Below are positions 20,801-28,568 of a stretch of 31,653 nucleotides of DNA, piece by piece. The notes under the pieces are model-generated. The model was not told the DNA's origin. It did not search any database and worked only from the letters and a program-made list of their open reading frames with translations. Source of the DNA: a virus; the IMG/VR virus record IMGVR_UViG_3300026097_000068, positions 1 through 31,653 of that record. One strand, given 5' to 3'. A program made the translations under genes and the position numbers. Numbering within the stretch: the stretch's first letter is position 1; every line of letters begins with the position of its first letter.

Positions 20801-21009
20801 CGCAAATCGGAAAGATGAAGTTTGCTGATGGTGGTTTAGTCGGTGCTAGTCCTGTAGACGAAAGTGTAGATTATCTAAAGGCTATTGCTGAGGCTACTAC
20901 ATCAACGGCTGTAGGTGTAAGTAAACCAGTTCGTGCATATGTTGCTGATAAAGACCTTAGAAGTAATGCTACAGAACGTAGATTAAGAGACAGAAACGAT
21001 AGAATATAA
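17875..21009 (+). CDS. Tail tape measure protein
   Basis: This 1044-residue protein is the longest gene in the window. A charged coiled-coil start (1-90) leads to a TP901-type core of about 130-330: ALEKSLADLRAVAGLTTQDI, then VVFEVAGTTSLTATEVV, ALAKLGSSTEEIENL and ALGYVGPLGAQLGVSFEETA. Long helical regions and a C-terminal glycine-rich part follow (FEQGGVVNGPSHSEGG, YEMEGGEFIVNKKATAM), which is common in Bacteroidota phage tape measures. The protein sets tail length. By the usual rule of about 0.15 nm per residue, the tail would be near 155 nm (inference). It ends with a TAATG junction to the next tail gene. Confidence 0.95.
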   Translation: MAEDNRRIAFLKDALSKLAKSVREVSAGLIDLEKVISRITGKTRDFAKANKEAATSVNKTSKSIKDSTASMKANESQTNKTTKANKGFFGNIGKNLKTIVSFYGAYQVLNLALSAFLDLTVGSAKRAIALEKSLADLRAVAGLTTQDIGRLRDVVFEVAGTTSLTATEVVELQKALAKLGSSTEEIENLTQPIALLSQALGEDAGGVANVLKKTLNQFQATSEEAGNFANILTGAVNETALSMNDLGTALGYVGPLGAQLGVSFEETAALLGILADNGFKASKAGTGLRSFFIAAAKDGRPFNEFLEDVGNRSLTATESVEVFGKVAASQALVLGENVDRFKELSMELTESDRLFKANAIQMASTEGQLQLLNSAYDKFSTNLGTVITQTDLFIGLISFLNRETAAQARAYKIVANATDEQNESLSTITESLTRFNRESSQSEGQIQAVSEAFDLLDLSTQGIDKDDFLKNFNEQLKETGTVQEALTNIGEEWNNVSKQTAINLRELIELSYQQSKGIDEAYIAQEANNESVKRYKQEYAGLLSLTREGISVDEEKKNLQAQISNDILKYSEELRQLESEGPAREDEVRILEKRIALLTEQSSKLGDLSVAEETLAQQRKTADKEAENRIKGQLNDYIERIKETEKVIGDLTVELGESAFPDQVDLLNGFFGSAEDIIAEATERFGADSEFVKSLIATLKGAAEEVSIQLPKEAGETLDLAVKGVFGDGVDLTPELPKIVEPIEETALTLSEKLKEAFAGVKLAEVIAEGLDKTAESIEAFNDVALENTKASADAQLAVIEERYNIEGQILKSQLDNQLITESQFRVKQKELQKAKIAEQNAIDKKVFDAEKKRDRQNATTDYLQSLASIIPNLIVYDKEGNPVKLAAKAAISAGLTTAAYGAELAAISQKKFFPKKFEQGGVVNGPSHSEGGVPFTVQGKQGYEMEGGEFIVNKKATAMHRDLLERINNSQRTRPQIGKMKFADGGLVGASPVDESVDYLKAIAEATTSTAVGVSKPVRAYVADKDLRSNATERRLRDRNDRI

Positions 21010-21575
21010 TGTCAGACTATAACTTTTACCATAACCCTACGTCTAATGTATCTGTAACCGCTAACTTTAGCGGAGATACTTTTACGCTAACAACAGCGAG
21101 TGGATTCTCTGATGGAGATATTATCTATCTACCTATTTCTGATACCTCTGGATTATTTGGGTATTGTATTGATGGAAGCGCAAAACAGTTTAGATACGAC
21201 ACAGGTATATACGGCACGTTTACAGGCTCTGATGCTGTAAGTGGATGTCAAGTATGGGACGAAAGCAACGACCTCCTCTATGACGATGTGAGAGCTTATA
21301 GGGTAGCTGCTGAGATTGAACGAGGATTGTACTCAGAAACTTACAAGACTTACTCTTCTTCTGTGGACTATACTTTAATTATAGGGACAAAGCGTAGAGA
21401 GTTCTTTGAGGATACTCAATACAAGTCTACTAAGGATTTAGTATTGGCAAACGATGTTGTATTCTCCGATTCTTGTAAGGAGGTTGCTTATGGAGTAGGA
21501 TTCGCAGGAAGCGACTTTGATGTGTTCAACAATAAGTTCAAGTCTTCACTAGAGTTTAATATCGCTACACGATAA
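21009..21575 (+). CDS. Tail protein after the tape measure (188 aa)
   Basis: This 188-residue beta-rich protein contains SVTANFSGDTFTLTTASGF, GDIIYLPISDTSGLF, then YSSSVDYTLIIGTKRREFF and GVGFAGSDFDVFNNKF. It lies in the place of a distal tail (Dit)-like or tail-tip adaptor gene, between the tape measure and the large tail-tip protein, with a TAATG start. I do not recognise a named family. There is one Cys pair near the end but no membrane segment. Position supports a tail-tip component. Confidence 0.6.
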   Translation: MSDYNFYHNPTSNVSVTANFSGDTFTLTTASGFSDGDIIYLPISDTSGLFGYCIDGSAKQFRYDTGIYGTFTGSDAVSGCQVWDESNDLLYDDVRAYRVAAEIERGLYSETYKTYSSSVDYTLIIGTKRREFFEDTQYKSTKDLVLANDVVFSDSCKEVAYGVGFAGSDFDVFNNKFKSSLEFNIATR

Positions 21576-21578
21576 TAT

Positions 21579-24266
21579 ATGGATTTTAAGCTAGAAATTA
21601 GCAGGGATAATCAGACCTACTACAAGGTTGATTTATTTCCTAAGCAGCAACTTGACTATGACCTTGATTTCTACGATAAGGTAGAGATAGACAAGGTTAA
21701 GATACCTTTCTACACAGACCTTCGCATACCTCTTACGGAGACAAACAAATCTGCCGTAGTCTTTGATTATGAACCTGTTGCATCTAGTGGAACTGATTTC
21801 CCTAAAGAAGACTTTTATTATAGGCTTACTATATATGGCTCCACTACAAGTACTATATCGGGTATACTAAATGTAGAATCCGTAGAGTACAATTCTGGTG
21901 AACCTTATTTAACCATAGTATTAAAGGACTACATCTCTAAATACCTTTCTGAGATTAAAGACACTCCATTAGGAGAGATATATAACGATACATTCCATAC
22001 TACTAGAAGAAGTATGAATGTGTTTAGAAGTCCTACCTCAGCGAGTGGTGAAGGCGGTATTGTAGGTCAGAATCCAGACTATAGTAGACCTATTTCTTTT
22101 CCTTACATAGACTTTGTAAACGACATCAAGGGCAAGTTTGGCTACGCTGCTAGACAGTTCTTAGAGTATGGTACAGGTATTGATAGAGCGGGACTAGCTC
22201 CTGTGTTTAGCGTTAAGGGGTTCTTAGAATACCTAGGCTCATACATTAATGATGCTAACTTTCAGTTTAGAGTAGATTCTCATTTACTAGGGGTGGGTCA
22301 GTTCGCAGGAAGTCCATTGTACGCAGACCTAGAACCCGAAAAGATACATATGTTATTGCCAGCTAAACTATTAGCAAAGCAAGACACAAACACTAGGACT
22401 TTCTTTGTTCGTCAATCTCCAGCTTGGGTGGGTACAAACCAAAGCTTAGAGTCTACATTTGACTTTGAGGGGAATCAAAAACTTATTACTACAGGGTACT
22501 TTGGTAATATGGAAACTGCTGGTAACTACGGAAGTAGCGGACTAGAAGACCCTGCGTTGTACAGCATCCAAGCTTGGGGGGCAGAAAAAAGATTACCTTT
22601 CTATCCAGACGATAACGATGAAGGTATTAGAGGATTCTTTGCTCCAAAGGTTTCTTTCAATGCTGATATAGCTTATGTAAACGGAACAAATAGAGCTGTG
22701 TGGCAAAATCCAGAGCTTGAGATTCCATTAGTAGGTCTAGATAAAATGGTTCAGCGTATCTATAGTTTATCCGCCGATAGTGATATGCGATTCAAGCCTT
22801 ATCTTAGTATCTACGAGGATGGATTTATGGTAAAAAAGATTGCTCTTCAAGATGTAAGTGGCGATGATATCATACTTACTATGGCTGATGTAGGCAACGT
22901 AATTCAAGGATACTCACAGAAAACCGCAGCTGTTGCCCCTTACGACTTTTTTGATGCTGATGATGGTGACCCTTCTATCGTAGGTGTTGGTGCTACTGTA
23001 TATGACACCCTTCAATTCGAGACGTTTGACGCTTATTTACCTTCTGAGGAGATATTTATCAACGGAGGGAGTAGATACAGCATTAACTATTTCATTGAGC
23101 CTTTAGACGGTGAGTTAGATATTGACTATGTGTCTGATTACAATAACGCTAACCCACATCAAGCTACAACAATAACCAAAGGGATATTTGGTGTTAACGA
23201 CATCAAGAAAGCAATTACAAGGTTAGGTACTCCAGACGGAAGTAGTGGCTCTTATGGAGATTCTAATTTAGAGTTTACCGCCAATGCAGACTTCCTTCCT
23301 TACCGATTATCAGACGAGTATATCATCCAAGACTCTATACTACAGACTTGTCCGTACACTGTCTCAGAAGTATTGTTGGGTATTGTTAAGCGTTTTGATT
23401 GTGGATTATTCTACGACTACGATGATAATGCTGACCAACACGTATTACGCATAGACCCTATATCTTTGATGCGTACATCTACGCTAAATATCAAAGACTA
23501 CATAGATGACCTAAAGTCTTACAAGATTACTAATCAAGGAGACAAGGTAAAAACACTTAGCCTAAACAATAAAGACTACGGGTTGTACTACGATGACCTT
23601 GACCAAGATGGTGTTACAGTAGGTTCTACTACTCAAGATATTAATCAAGATGGTATTGCCGAGATAAACATAAACTTTGATTCTTCGGTATACTTCAACT
23701 CTGTTTGTGGACCTGTGTCTGATGATTACACATCTAGTCAAAACTTTCAGAACGGAGCGTTTAGTGAGAATGAGTTAGGATTTACTCCTAATGTGTTTAC
23801 TAAAAATCAAGATGTAGGATTTAGATTTGCGTTCCTAGACAAGCCTCTGTATCAAACAAATGTGTTAGGTCCAGAGATTGTTCTCAAAGGTCTTCGCACT
23901 GATGACAAGATGATTACAGAAATTGAGCGTATATACACCGCTAATCAATTTAATAAGCACACCTTTAATGGTCGTTTAAGAGATGTGAATACCGCAGGAT
24001 GGAGCTTATTTTTTGAGGATGAAAGTGGTAATGTTACCGACCTATATACTGCTATATATCAAGATTCAGAAAAGATAACACAATCTAACCTTCCTAAGAT
24101 TGAGTTTAATATGGTAGTACCTACATCTGAGTTAGGCAGCTTAAATTTCTTTTTAAACAGATTTGTTTCTCCACCTATGACTGCTGGAGAGATATTTGTT
24201 AAGAGTGCAAGTGGCGAAGTATTTGAGGATTACGCTTACTTAACGATAGAAGGTTTATTAAGATAA
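21579..24266 (+). CDS. Large tail-tip / baseplate-like protein (895 aa)
   Basis: This 895-residue protein starts with a strand-rich domain (FKLEISRDNQTYYKVDLFPK and further strands to about residue 130), typical of tail-hub or baseplate proteins. Several beta domains follow. At about 667-695 an acidic double loop, DDLDQDGV then DINQDGIAEI, resembles Ca-binding EF-hand or dockerin-like loops. The order tape measure, small protein, large protein matches siphovirus tail tips (Dit, Tal). No peptidase motif is evident, so cell-wall digestion cannot be claimed. Confidence 0.7.
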   Translation: MDFKLEISRDNQTYYKVDLFPKQQLDYDLDFYDKVEIDKVKIPFYTDLRIPLTETNKSAVVFDYEPVASSGTDFPKEDFYYRLTIYGSTTSTISGILNVESVEYNSGEPYLTIVLKDYISKYLSEIKDTPLGEIYNDTFHTTRRSMNVFRSPTSASGEGGIVGQNPDYSRPISFPYIDFVNDIKGKFGYAARQFLEYGTGIDRAGLAPVFSVKGFLEYLGSYINDANFQFRVDSHLLGVGQFAGSPLYADLEPEKIHMLLPAKLLAKQDTNTRTFFVRQSPAWVGTNQSLESTFDFEGNQKLITTGYFGNMETAGNYGSSGLEDPALYSIQAWGAEKRLPFYPDDNDEGIRGFFAPKVSFNADIAYVNGTNRAVWQNPELEIPLVGLDKMVQRIYSLSADSDMRFKPYLSIYEDGFMVKKIALQDVSGDDIILTMADVGNVIQGYSQKTAAVAPYDFFDADDGDPSIVGVGATVYDTLQFETFDAYLPSEEIFINGGSRYSINYFIEPLDGELDIDYVSDYNNANPHQATTITKGIFGVNDIKKAITRLGTPDGSSGSYGDSNLEFTANADFLPYRLSDEYIIQDSILQTCPYTVSEVLLGIVKRFDCGLFYDYDDNADQHVLRIDPISLMRTSTLNIKDYIDDLKSYKITNQGDKVKTLSLNNKDYGLYYDDLDQDGVTVGSTTQDINQDGIAEININFDSSVYFNSVCGPVSDDYTSSQNFQNGAFSENELGFTPNVFTKNQDVGFRFAFLDKPLYQTNVLGPEIVLKGLRTDDKMITEIERIYTANQFNKHTFNGRLRDVNTAGWSLFFEDESGNVTDLYTAIYQDSEKITQSNLPKIEFNMVVPTSELGSLNFFLNRFVSPPMTAGEIFVKSASGEVFEDYAYLTIEGLLR

Positions 24267-24284
24267 TTGTAAATTTACTAGAAT

Positions 24285-24680
24285 ATGGCAACCTATAACG
24301 ACTACCCACAATCAGCTACTAATAACGCCAAGAAAGTTCTTGAGTGGAAGGAGAAGTATGGCGATGAAGTTAAGGGAATGACTTCGGTGGGATGGACTCG
24401 TGCAAGGCAGTTAGCATCTAGACGTAAGCTGTCTTACAAAACGATTGCTAGAATGGCTGCTTTTAAGCGTCACCAGAAGAATGCTGCTGTAGACCCTAAG
24501 TACAAGAACGAGCCTTGGAAGGACCGAGGCTATGTTGCTTACCTAGGTTGGGGAGGAGCATCTGGAATTAACTGGGCTATTAAAAAAGCTGAGTCTATTC
24601 GCAAGGGAACTGTTAAGGCTAGTACTGATATTGCAGACCTACCTTACGGAGACAGAACTAAAAAAGATAAAAATGGATAA
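24285..24680 (+). CDS. Small conserved phage protein next to the capsid protease (131 aa)
   Basis: This protein contains a recognisable conserved block: TSVGWTRARQLASRRKLSYK, IARMAAFKRHQKNAAV, then DRGYVAYLGWGGASGINWA. The module is often found beside, or fused to, XkdF-like protease proteins in phages; its function is unknown. The C-terminus ends DIADLPYGDRTKKDKNG, and LPYGDR recurs in the capsid protein start (residues 8-13). Its stop overlaps the protease start by 8 bases. It probably belongs to head assembly. Confidence 0.6.
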   Translation: MATYNDYPQSATNNAKKVLEWKEKYGDEVKGMTSVGWTRARQLASRRKLSYKTIARMAAFKRHQKNAAVDPKYKNEPWKDRGYVAYLGWGGASGINWAIKKAESIRKGTVKASTDIADLPYGDRTKKDKNG

Positions 24681-25707
24681 ACTACCATTATTTGATATAT
24701 CGTTAGAAGACATTGCTCAAGGTATGTACAAGATTTCACTTGTAGATAAACCAGCTATTGAGGAAGACTTCATCCATTTCAACGAAGTGGAGAAGGTACA
24801 GATGTTTGCTGACGAAAAAAAGAAAGAAGTAGTAGGACCTATTATGATTCCTAACAAGGAAATCCTACGCTTCAGTCCAGAGATGGGATACTACTATGTA
24901 CGATTTACGGAAGAGACTATCCGTGAGATTATGTACAAGTATTCTCGTGAAGGGCTATTTAACGCATTTGGCATCAACCATTCCTACGATACGGACGAGG
25001 TGGTTATGCTTGAAGTTTGGACCAAGGAGAGTGATAACGATAAGTCTAAGGACTATGGTTACAACTTACCAAACGGAACAGTATTCGTAAAGGCTAAAAT
25101 TGAGTCTGACGAATTATTTACTGCGATTGAAAATGGAGAGATAAATGGTTTCTCTATTGAGATTAAAGCGGATATTAAACCAACAATTAATAACGAAGAA
25201 CAAATGAATGAATTTGCTTTCGCTAAGGAACTTGGTAAGTTAGAGGCTCAGTTTGAGACTATGGCAAACAAGTACGAGGCACGAATTGAAGCTTTGGAGA
25301 ATGAGAATAACTCATTACTCGAAGCATTGACATCTTTTGAAGAACAGTTCGCTGGTGTAGAAGACTTGAAGTCTGCCATTGAAATGATTCAAAAGCACAT
25401 TGAAAGTATGGGTGCATCTCAAGAAGAGGAAAAAGAGATGGGCGAGCATACAGAAGATGAAGAGAAAGAAGAAATGGCTTCCGAAGAAAAAGAGGAAGAA
25501 ATGGCTTCTAAAGAAGAAGAAATGAAGGAAGAAGAAAAGTACGAAGCTACTGAAGAAGAAACCAATGAGGCTGAGGTTGAGGAGCAATTTGCTGCTGAAC
25601 AAAAGGCTGAAGAGGAAGAAGAAAAGGTAGAAGACAAGACTGTAGTTTTTAGTGGTATTACACCAGAGAAGGTGAATATGATTAACAACTTCTTCAACCG
25701 CAAGTAA
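24673..25707 (+). CDS. XkdF-like prohead protease with C-terminal scaffold
   Basis: The protein has 344 residues; I chose the ATG at 24673 (MDKLPLFDISLED) because the frame extended to 24631 has no support. Residues 1-170 resemble the XkdF-like phage serine protease domain: FRFSPE-type start, NHSYDTDEVVMLEVW with His at 103, NLPNGTVFVKAKI and ENGEINGFSIEI with Ser at 161. The C-terminal half is a Glu/Lys-rich coiled coil (about 180-330) as in scaffold proteins, so protease and scaffold are fused. It should build the prohead, cleave the scaffold and mature the capsid. The protein gene at 25752 is its likely substrate partner. Confidence 0.75.
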   Translation: MDKLPLFDISLEDIAQGMYKISLVDKPAIEEDFIHFNEVEKVQMFADEKKKEVVGPIMIPNKEILRFSPEMGYYYVRFTEETIREIMYKYSREGLFNAFGINHSYDTDEVVMLEVWTKESDNDKSKDYGYNLPNGTVFVKAKIESDELFTAIENGEINGFSIEIKADIKPTINNEEQMNEFAFAKELGKLEAQFETMANKYEARIEALENENNSLLEALTSFEEQFAGVEDLKSAIEMIQKHIESMGASQEEEKEMGEHTEDEEKEEMASEEKEEEMASKEEEMKEEEKYEATEEETNEAEVEEQFAAEQKAEEEEEKVEDKTVVFSGITPEKVNMINNFFNRK

Positions 25708-25710
25708 TTA

Positions 25711-25721
25711 TTGTAAATTAA
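25711..25721 (+). repeat. Recurrent TTGTAAATTA element between late genes
   Basis: TTGTAAATT(A/T)A appears just after late-gene stops at 16712-16722, 24267-24277, 25711-25721 and 27259-27269. Each copy lies within about 10 bases of the previous stop codon and 8-55 bases before the next start. It may be a late promoter or mRNA-processing element, for example one recognised by the phage sigma-like factor, but this is unproven. Confidence 0.45.
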
Positions 25722-25751
25722 CTAAACGAACTTTTTTAAAACTTATATAAA

Positions 25752-26645
25752 ATGAGTGTAACTATTTCAAACTTGCCATACGGTGACCGTCGTCCAGATT
25801 TGTTCATTGATGCTATGGTAAAATCGGCAGCGGTACTTAACCGTTTCCGTCTTATTGATGGTGTTAAAGCTAAGGTAAATGTACCAATCTTTGACGCTTC
25901 TTTGACATTTGGTAATGACCTTTGTGTATTCGATTCTCAATCTACTGCTTCAGTAGGTGAAAAAGAGATGACTGTAGAGACTTACAAGTGGGCTTTCTTG
26001 AACTGTAAAGATGCTCTTGAGTCTTCTTACCGTGGACTTCTTTTGAAGAAAGGACAGCACAACCCAGAGACTATGGACGCTGAGTTCAAGGATTGGGTAT
26101 TCGATTACTTCGCAAAATTGTCTGCTGAAAAAGCATTGACTCTTGCAGGTACTGAATTGACTACTGAGATGGCTGCTGATGCTGACGTTATCGATTACGA
26201 TACTAACGCTGCTATCACTTCTGCAAACATCCTAGACTTGATGGAAGGTGCTTACGAAGCAATGAGTGACGTAATGTTGGCTGCTGTTTATGGCGATGCT
26301 GACCGTGACTTCAAACCAACTTTCTTCTTGGGTACTGCTGCAATGCAAGCTTACCAAATCGCTATCGCTGGTTTGTACACTACTACTCCTCAAGGTGTTG
26401 TAGAAGGTGCTATCCCTGCATACTACGGAATGGAAGTTGCTCACTTCGCTTCTATGCCTGCTAACGAATTTATGATTGCTGCTCCACAGAACTTGGTGAT
26501 GTTGACTGACGATTACAATGACGTTAAGGCTATCGATATGAAGTACGAAGCAGAATTGTCTTCTGATAAGATTTGGGGACAGTTCAAGCTAGGTTTCTCT
26601 TACTTGAAAGGTGAAGAGATTGTCTACGCTAAGAACTTCGCATAA
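25752..26645 (+). CDS. Major capsid protein (HK97 fold, putative)
   Basis: This 297-residue protein follows protease/scaffold directly and has typical capsid composition: hydrophobic, few cysteines, an extended N-arm (SVTISNLPYGDRRPDLFI), helices (FDYFAKLSAEKALTLAGTEL) and beta segments near the end (VAHFASMPANEFMIAAPQ, FKLGFSYLKGEEIVYAKN). Its codons favour TTG, GCT and AAC more than its neighbours do, as expected for a highly expressed gene. A terminator follows at 26661. No unique motif exists by eye, so the call is by place and composition. A portal gene is not in the window. Confidence 0.8.
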   Translation: MSVTISNLPYGDRRPDLFIDAMVKSAAVLNRFRLIDGVKAKVNVPIFDASLTFGNDLCVFDSQSTASVGEKEMTVETYKWAFLNCKDALESSYRGLLLKKGQHNPETMDAEFKDWVFDYFAKLSAEKALTLAGTELTTEMAADADVIDYDTNAAITSANILDLMEGAYEAMSDVMLAAVYGDADRDFKPTFFLGTAAMQAYQIAIAGLYTTTPQGVVEGAIPAYYGMEVAHFASMPANEFMIAAPQNLVMLTDDYNDVKAIDMKYEAELSSDKIWGQFKLGFSYLKGEEIVYAKNFA

Positions 26646-26660
26646 TAATTAACTAACGAG

Positions 26661-26682
26661 AGGGGGCTAGTCCCCCTTTCTA
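26661..26682 (+). terminator. Intrinsic terminator after the capsid gene
   Basis: A GGGGG run (26662-26666), loop CTAGT, and CCCCC (26672-26676) followed by TTTCT make a GC stem with a T-rich tail. Placed right after the major capsid gene, it may be partly read through so that capsid mRNA exceeds downstream mRNA. Confidence 0.75.
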
Positions 26683-26698
26683 TAATACCTCATAACAA

Positions 26699-27250
26699 AT
26701 GGCTTGTACTACAATTAATCTTACTGGCATTGATTACGCTTGTGATGACTTGGGTATTGGTGGTATCGTTGAGCTTCACGTTTCAACTCGCACTAATGCA
26801 ATTACTGCTATTGGTCTTAATAACTACGATGAAAGCACTCGTGTTATTGCTTCTGGTAATCCTGCTGCTGGTGTTACAGGTATCGTTTCTTTTGGGTTCA
26901 ACCTAAAGGATGGATTCTCTGTATTCAGCGAAGTAAAAACTGTCAATGCTGACGGAACTACTACAACTGTTCCAACTATCTCTGTTGAGCTTCCTAAGAT
27001 GGATGCTGACAAAATTAGCGCACTTAACCAAATCGCTCAAGGCGGTGCTGAATTGGTTGCTTGGGTTAAAACTGCTGCTGGTACTTATCACGTTAGTGGA
27101 CTAGACTACGGTCTATACGCTGCTACTGTTGATGGTAACTCTGGAACAGGTCGTGCTGAAAAGAATCGTTTCCAACTTACTCTTACGGGTGAGGAGAATG
27201 GTCTTTCTTACAGCATTACTGCTGCTGACTTTACCGAGGCTACTACTTAA
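26699..27250 (+). CDS. Tail tube-like protein, copy 1
   Basis: This 183-residue beta-rich protein has YACDDLGIGGIVELHV (about 13-28), FNLKDGFSVFSEVKTVNADG, ISVELPKMDADKIS and a VSGLDYGLY...NSGTGRAEKN segment (about 130-156) before FQLTLTGEENG. Copy 2 directly downstream has the same order. Flanking by terminators and a high-expression pattern fit a tail tube or abundant structural protein of the virion. No single motif is diagnostic. Confidence 0.6.
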   Translation: MACTTINLTGIDYACDDLGIGGIVELHVSTRTNAITAIGLNNYDESTRVIASGNPAAGVTGIVSFGFNLKDGFSVFSEVKTVNADGTTTTVPTISVELPKMDADKISALNQIAQGGAELVAWVKTAAGTYHVSGLDYGLYAATVDGNSGTGRAEKNRFQLTLTGEENGLSYSITAADFTEATT

Positions 27251-27275
27251 TAGTAATCTTGTAAATTAATACAAG

Positions 27276-27309
27276 GGGAGAGTTGATTAATTTCTTCTCT
27301 CCCTTTTTT
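27276..27309 (+). terminator. Intrinsic terminator between the tail tube-like genes
   Basis: GGGAGAG (27276-27282) pairs with CTCTCCC (27297-27303) around a 14-base loop, followed by six Ts (27304-27309). It lies between the two paralogous genes and would favour the upstream copy. Confidence 0.75.
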
Positions 27310-27323
27310 ATAAAATATATATT

Positions 27324-27851
27324 ATGGCATTTTCTTGTAGCGTACTTCTTTCTGACATTGATATTAATTGCAATAAGCGAGTAACTGGTGGTATCAAAAA
27401 AGCTATCCTTGCCTTGCAAGAAGATGTGATTATCACCTTTAACCCTTTTGACGAGACTGTTGTAGATGCTGTAGAGGTGGTAAACGAAGTTACCTTTGAG
27501 CATAATCCAAAGGACGGAACAACTACTTTTACAGAAAACAAAAGCACCTCCAATGGCTTAGGCGTTGTAACTACAGACATTACTATCCAAGCTCCTGCGG
27601 TAGATAACAAGGTCAACAAGATTGACTATATGAGCCGTAGAGAAGATATTGTAGCTATCCTATTGCATAATAACGATACTGTTACTATCAGTGGATGGTT
27701 AGACGGATTAACAATGAACTACGAGGCTAATTCGGGTACGGGAGTATCAGATAAGTCTTACGTTAACATCACACTAAACACCGAAAGCGGAATGGCTTCT
27801 TTGGTTCTTGATGATAAAACACCTTTCCTAGACCCTACAATCTTTGACTAA
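27324..27851 (+). CDS. Tail tube-like protein, copy 2
   Basis: This 175-residue protein is related to the preceding one in organisation: an N-terminal LLSDIDINCNKRVTGGIKKA (Cys then G-G-I), HNPKDGTTTFTENKSTSNGLG, IQAPAVDNKVNK-type and then VTISGWLDGL with NSGTGVSDKSYVNITLNTESG near the C-terminus. The similarity is at the level of motifs, so the duplication is old. The two may be tube and a variant, or two rings at the head-tail junction. A stop-start overlap links it to the next small gene. Confidence 0.6.
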   Translation: MAFSCSVLLSDIDINCNKRVTGGIKKAILALQEDVIITFNPFDETVVDAVEVVNEVTFEHNPKDGTTTFTENKSTSNGLGVVTTDITIQAPAVDNKVNKIDYMSRREDIVAILLHNNDTVTISGWLDGLTMNYEANSGTGVSDKSYVNITLNTESGMASLVLDDKTPFLDPTIFD

Positions 27852-28009
27852 TGGATAGAGACTACTTATACTTTGATAACAGAAACAGCTATGGATGCAC
27901 TACCGAAAAAGGTATTGACAATGTATACCATAAAGCTGAATCCGAAGGTCTATTAGAAGACCTTAGAAAGACTAACGATTGTATTATCGAATCAATACGA
28001 CTAAGCTAA
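27851..28009 (+). CDS. Small hypothetical protein (52 aa)
   Basis: This is a 52-codon frame starting MDRDYLYFDNRNSYGCTTEK and ending CIIESIRLS. Two cysteines and an acidic helical middle (AESEGLLEDLRKTND) are visible. Its ATG shares one base with the stop of the preceding gene (TAATG at 27849-27853), which supports translation. It is probably a minor structural or assembly protein in the late operon. No family is recognised. Confidence 0.55.
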   Translation: MDRDYLYFDNRNSYGCTTEKGIDNVYHKAESEGLLEDLRKTNDCIIESIRLS

Positions 28010-28026
28010 ATAAATTAAACTGAATT

Positions 28027-28290
28027 ATGTCATTTGAGAATATTGTAAAGCAAGGCAACTTCCACCAATCAGCTGTAGGAGACTATGGTTTTGCTTATTT
28101 AACCACAGGGGGTTCTACCTCTGACTCTTGCAGAGCTATCCAAGCACTAGAAGACTCAAGCGTAACAACTACCACTAGTGTAGGCGATGCACTTACAGAA
28201 GTTATTATCCCAACAGGAACTGTTGTTTGGGGAAAGTTTGACAGCGTGTCTGTTGTAGCTGGAAGAGTAATCGCATACAAAGCATCATAA
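28027..28290 (+). CDS. Small beta-rich structural protein (87 aa)
   Basis: This 87-residue protein has short strands rich in Thr, Ser, Val and Gly (DYGFAYLTTGGSTSDS, SVTTTTSVGDALTEVIIP, then VVWGKFDSVSVVAGRVIAY). It resembles small capsid-decoration or tail proteins of phages by size and composition only. It sits between tail genes and a small unknown gene, and the next start follows after one base. Function is unproven. Confidence 0.55.
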   Translation: MSFENIVKQGNFHQSAVGDYGFAYLTTGGSTSDSCRAIQALEDSSVTTTTSVGDALTEVIIPTGTVVWGKFDSVSVVAGRVIAYKAS

Positions 28291-28291
28291 G

Positions 28292-28564
28292 ATGATTGTA
28301 AACGCTTCTCTCGCATCTAATCACATCTCGGTATACAATACCATCAGCGAGTCTGTACACGTCTTTAAACAGCGTGTATTAGCCTCTGGTGGAACTGTAG
28401 AGAGTGATAGGTGTCTAGACAGAAAATTAAAACAATTAGGATTAGAAAATTTACAACATAAAGAAATCTCAGCTACATTTGATGAGCGTCTTGTCCAAGG
28501 TGGGTACTCTACCGAAAGTATTGATTGTTTAGAGAAGGCTGTTTTCAAATTATTACACATTTAA
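28292..28564 (+). CDS. Hypothetical protein (90 aa)
   Basis: This 90-residue protein is helical and basic in the middle (SVHVFKQRVLASGGTVESDR, LDRKLKQLGLENLQHKEI), with two cysteines, a GYSTESIDCLEKAVFKLL helix and a short C-terminus. It begins one base after the preceding stop. I recognise no family. It may be a fibre or baseplate assembly factor, because the fibre gene follows after four bases. Confidence 0.5.
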   Translation: MIVNASLASNHISVYNTISESVHVFKQRVLASGGTVESDRCLDRKLKQLGLENLQHKEISATFDERLVQGGYSTESIDCLEKAVFKLLHI

Positions 28565-28568
28565 TATT

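Noticed and set aside
25315-25703. Long Phe/Ser-rich frames on the minus strand opposite the scaffold
   Set aside because: Mirror translations of the Glu/Lys repeat codons of the scaffold; no start context or homology.
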